From positions 868,001 to 932,000 of the forward strand of contig NZ_JACCBV010000001.1 in NCBI RefSeq assembly GCF_013409785.1: a stretch of DNA of 64,000 nucleotides. Reading direction: 5' to 3'. Source of the stretch: Microbacterium immunditiarum. Lineage in GTDB: Bacteria; Actinomycetota; Actinomycetes; Actinomycetales; Microbacteriaceae. Shown piece by piece: positions 63,111-64,000 of the stretch. Numbering within the stretch: position 1 is the first letter of the stretch; each line of letters starts with the position of its first letter. The translations under genes were made by a program, and so were the position numbers. Under the pieces are notes generated by a model. The model made no database searches. It was not told the DNA's origin and was given only the letters and a program-made list of their open reading frames with translations.

Positions 63111-64000
63111 TCAGTACGAGCGGGGCAGGCCGAGCACGTGCTCGGCGATGAAGTTCAGGACCATCTGCTGCGGCACGGGCGCGCTCTTCATGAGGCGAGA
63201 CTCGACCCAGTACCGGCCCACGTCGTACTCGGTCGCGTACGCGTACCCGCCGAAGGTCTGCATCGCGGTGTCGGCCGCGAAGAACGCGGCGTCGGATGCG
63301 AGAAACTTGGCCGCATTGGCCTGCTCGCCGCAGGGCAGCCCGGCGTCGTATCGCCACGCCGCCTCGCGGACCGCCAGCTCGGCTGCGCGAAGGCGCATAT
63401 GCGCCTCGGCGAGAGGGAACGAGATCCCCTGGTTCTTGCCGATCGGCCGCCCGAACACCGTGCGCTCGTTGGCGTACTGCACGGCGCGCTTGAGCGCCAC
63501 CTTGCCGATGCCGACGGCCTCGGCGGCGATGAGGATGCGTTCGGGGTTCAGGCCGTCGAGTATGTAGGCGAATCCGCGGCCCTCTTCCCCGACGCGATCG
63601 GCGATGTCGACCCGCAGTTCGTCGTAGCGCGTCTCGCACGAGGCGACGGCATTCCGGCCGATCTTGTCGATCGGGCTGATCGTCACCTCCGGCACCTGGA
63701 GGTCGGCCAGCAGCAGCGTCATGCCGGCGGTGCGCTTGGTCACATCGTCGAGCGGGGTGGTCCGCGTGAGCAGCAGCACTTTCTGAGCGACATGCGCCTT
63801 CGACGTCCACACCTTCTGCCCGTTCACGACGTAGTGCTCGCCGTCCCGCACCGCCCGGGTCGTGATCGAAGGAGTGTCCAGGCCGGCATCCGGCTCAGTG
63901 ACGCCGAAGGCCACATGCAGCTCGCCCGAGGCGACCCGCGGCAGGTAGCGCGCCTTCATCTCGCTCGATCCGTGCTTCACCACCGGGTTCATCCCGAAGA
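63111..64000 (-). CDS. acyl-CoA dehydrogenase (5' end outside window)
   Basis: 296 codons are visible; the frame runs on past 64000, so about 90 N-terminal residues are missing. It has FGVTEPDAGLDTPSITTRA, NGQKVWTSKAHVAQKV, NPERILIAAEAVGIGKVALK and the C-terminal SAPVPQQMVLNFIAEHVLGL. There is no EGT-type catalytic Glu segment; this subgroup ends in LGLPRSY. It is upstream of the HMG-CoA lyase gene in one leftward unit. Confidence 0.88.
   Translation of the reverse strand, partial: FGMNPVVKHGSSEMKARYLPRVASGELHVAFGVTEPDAGLDTPSITTRAVRDGEHYVVNGQKVWTSKAHVAQKVLLLTRTTPLDDVTKRTAGMTLLLADLQVPEVTISPIDKIGRNAVASCETRYDELRVDIADRVGEEGRGFAYILDGLNPERILIAAEAVGIGKVALKRAVQYANERTVFGRPIGKNQGISFPLAEAHMRLRAAELAVREAAWRYDAGLPCGEQANAAKFLASDAAFFAADTAMQTFGGYAYATEYDVGRYWVESRLMKSAPVPQQMVLNFIAEHVLGLPRSY

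Overview
The window is chromosomal DNA from a high-GC actinobacterium, most likely a member of the Microbacteriaceae close to Microbacterium. Three things suggest this. The block hpt-ftsH-folE-folP-folB-folK-DUF3180-PH-PH-DUF2520-panC-lysS has the actinobacterial gene order. Codon use is strongly GC-rich throughout. The heptamer GGATGCC/GGCATCC is strikingly frequent, both in coding sequence and as paired arms of terminator hairpins. I see no prophage, insertion sequence, CRISPR array or rRNA. No gene-free stretch exceeds about 300 bases.

Layout. 1-5 kb: a truncated secreted LVIVD-type protein, a tRNA-Glu/Asp/Phe cluster, a coiled-coil M23 cell-wall peptidase and ppa. 4-17 kb: the housekeeping run tilS, (DUF937), hpt, ftsH, four folate genes, DUF3180, two PH-domain membrane proteins, DUF2520, an unusual panC and lysS. 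Many of these overlap by ATGA or GTGA. 17-24 kb: DUF4192, a 60-residue membrane protein, cardiolipin synthase, a lipoprotein, a membrane protein with a GNAT acetyltransferase, and rlmN. 24-31 kb: a heterodimeric ABC exporter, then a second ABC system (ATPase, permease, MarR-type regulator) with a well-formed operator. 31-36 kb: aldo/keto reductase with NUDIX, a DAACS symporter, an F420-type oxidoreductase, and VOC with thioesterase. 36-43.5 kb: a GntR regulator with prpD-prpB-prpC (2-methylcitrate cycle), then pntA-pntB. 43.5-49.8 kb: one huge secreted amylopullulanase under a LacI-type operator. 49.9-52.6 kb: a valine-catabolism-like pair (acyl-CoA dehydrogenase, 3-hydroxyisobutyrate dehydrogenase) and a MarR regulator. 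52.6-64 kb: a CoA-dependent catabolic island with paired acyl-CoA dehydrogenases, a FadR-type GntR regulator, an orphan two-domain ABC permease, an SLC13 transporter, two paralogous alpha/beta hydrolases, enoyl-CoA hydratase, an HMG-CoA-lyase-family enzyme and another acyl-CoA dehydrogenase cut by the window edge.

The most interesting signals are regulatory and repetitive. (1) Three promoter regions of the catabolic island share an AATCTT half-site and are probably one GntR regulon. (2) At least ten genes have a TANNNT-like -10 box ending 6-7 bases before the start codon, which predicts leaderless transcripts. (3) Two intergenic palindromic elements with CTCCGGAG ends look like a REP family. 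(4) The GGATGCC motif behaves like a DNA uptake or architecture sequence. (5) PanC has lost three or four residues considered essential in the family, and panD is missing from its usual place. (6) A foreign-looking palindromic repeat lies in frame inside the amylopullulanase. Coordinates and motifs were read by eye; no database search was done.
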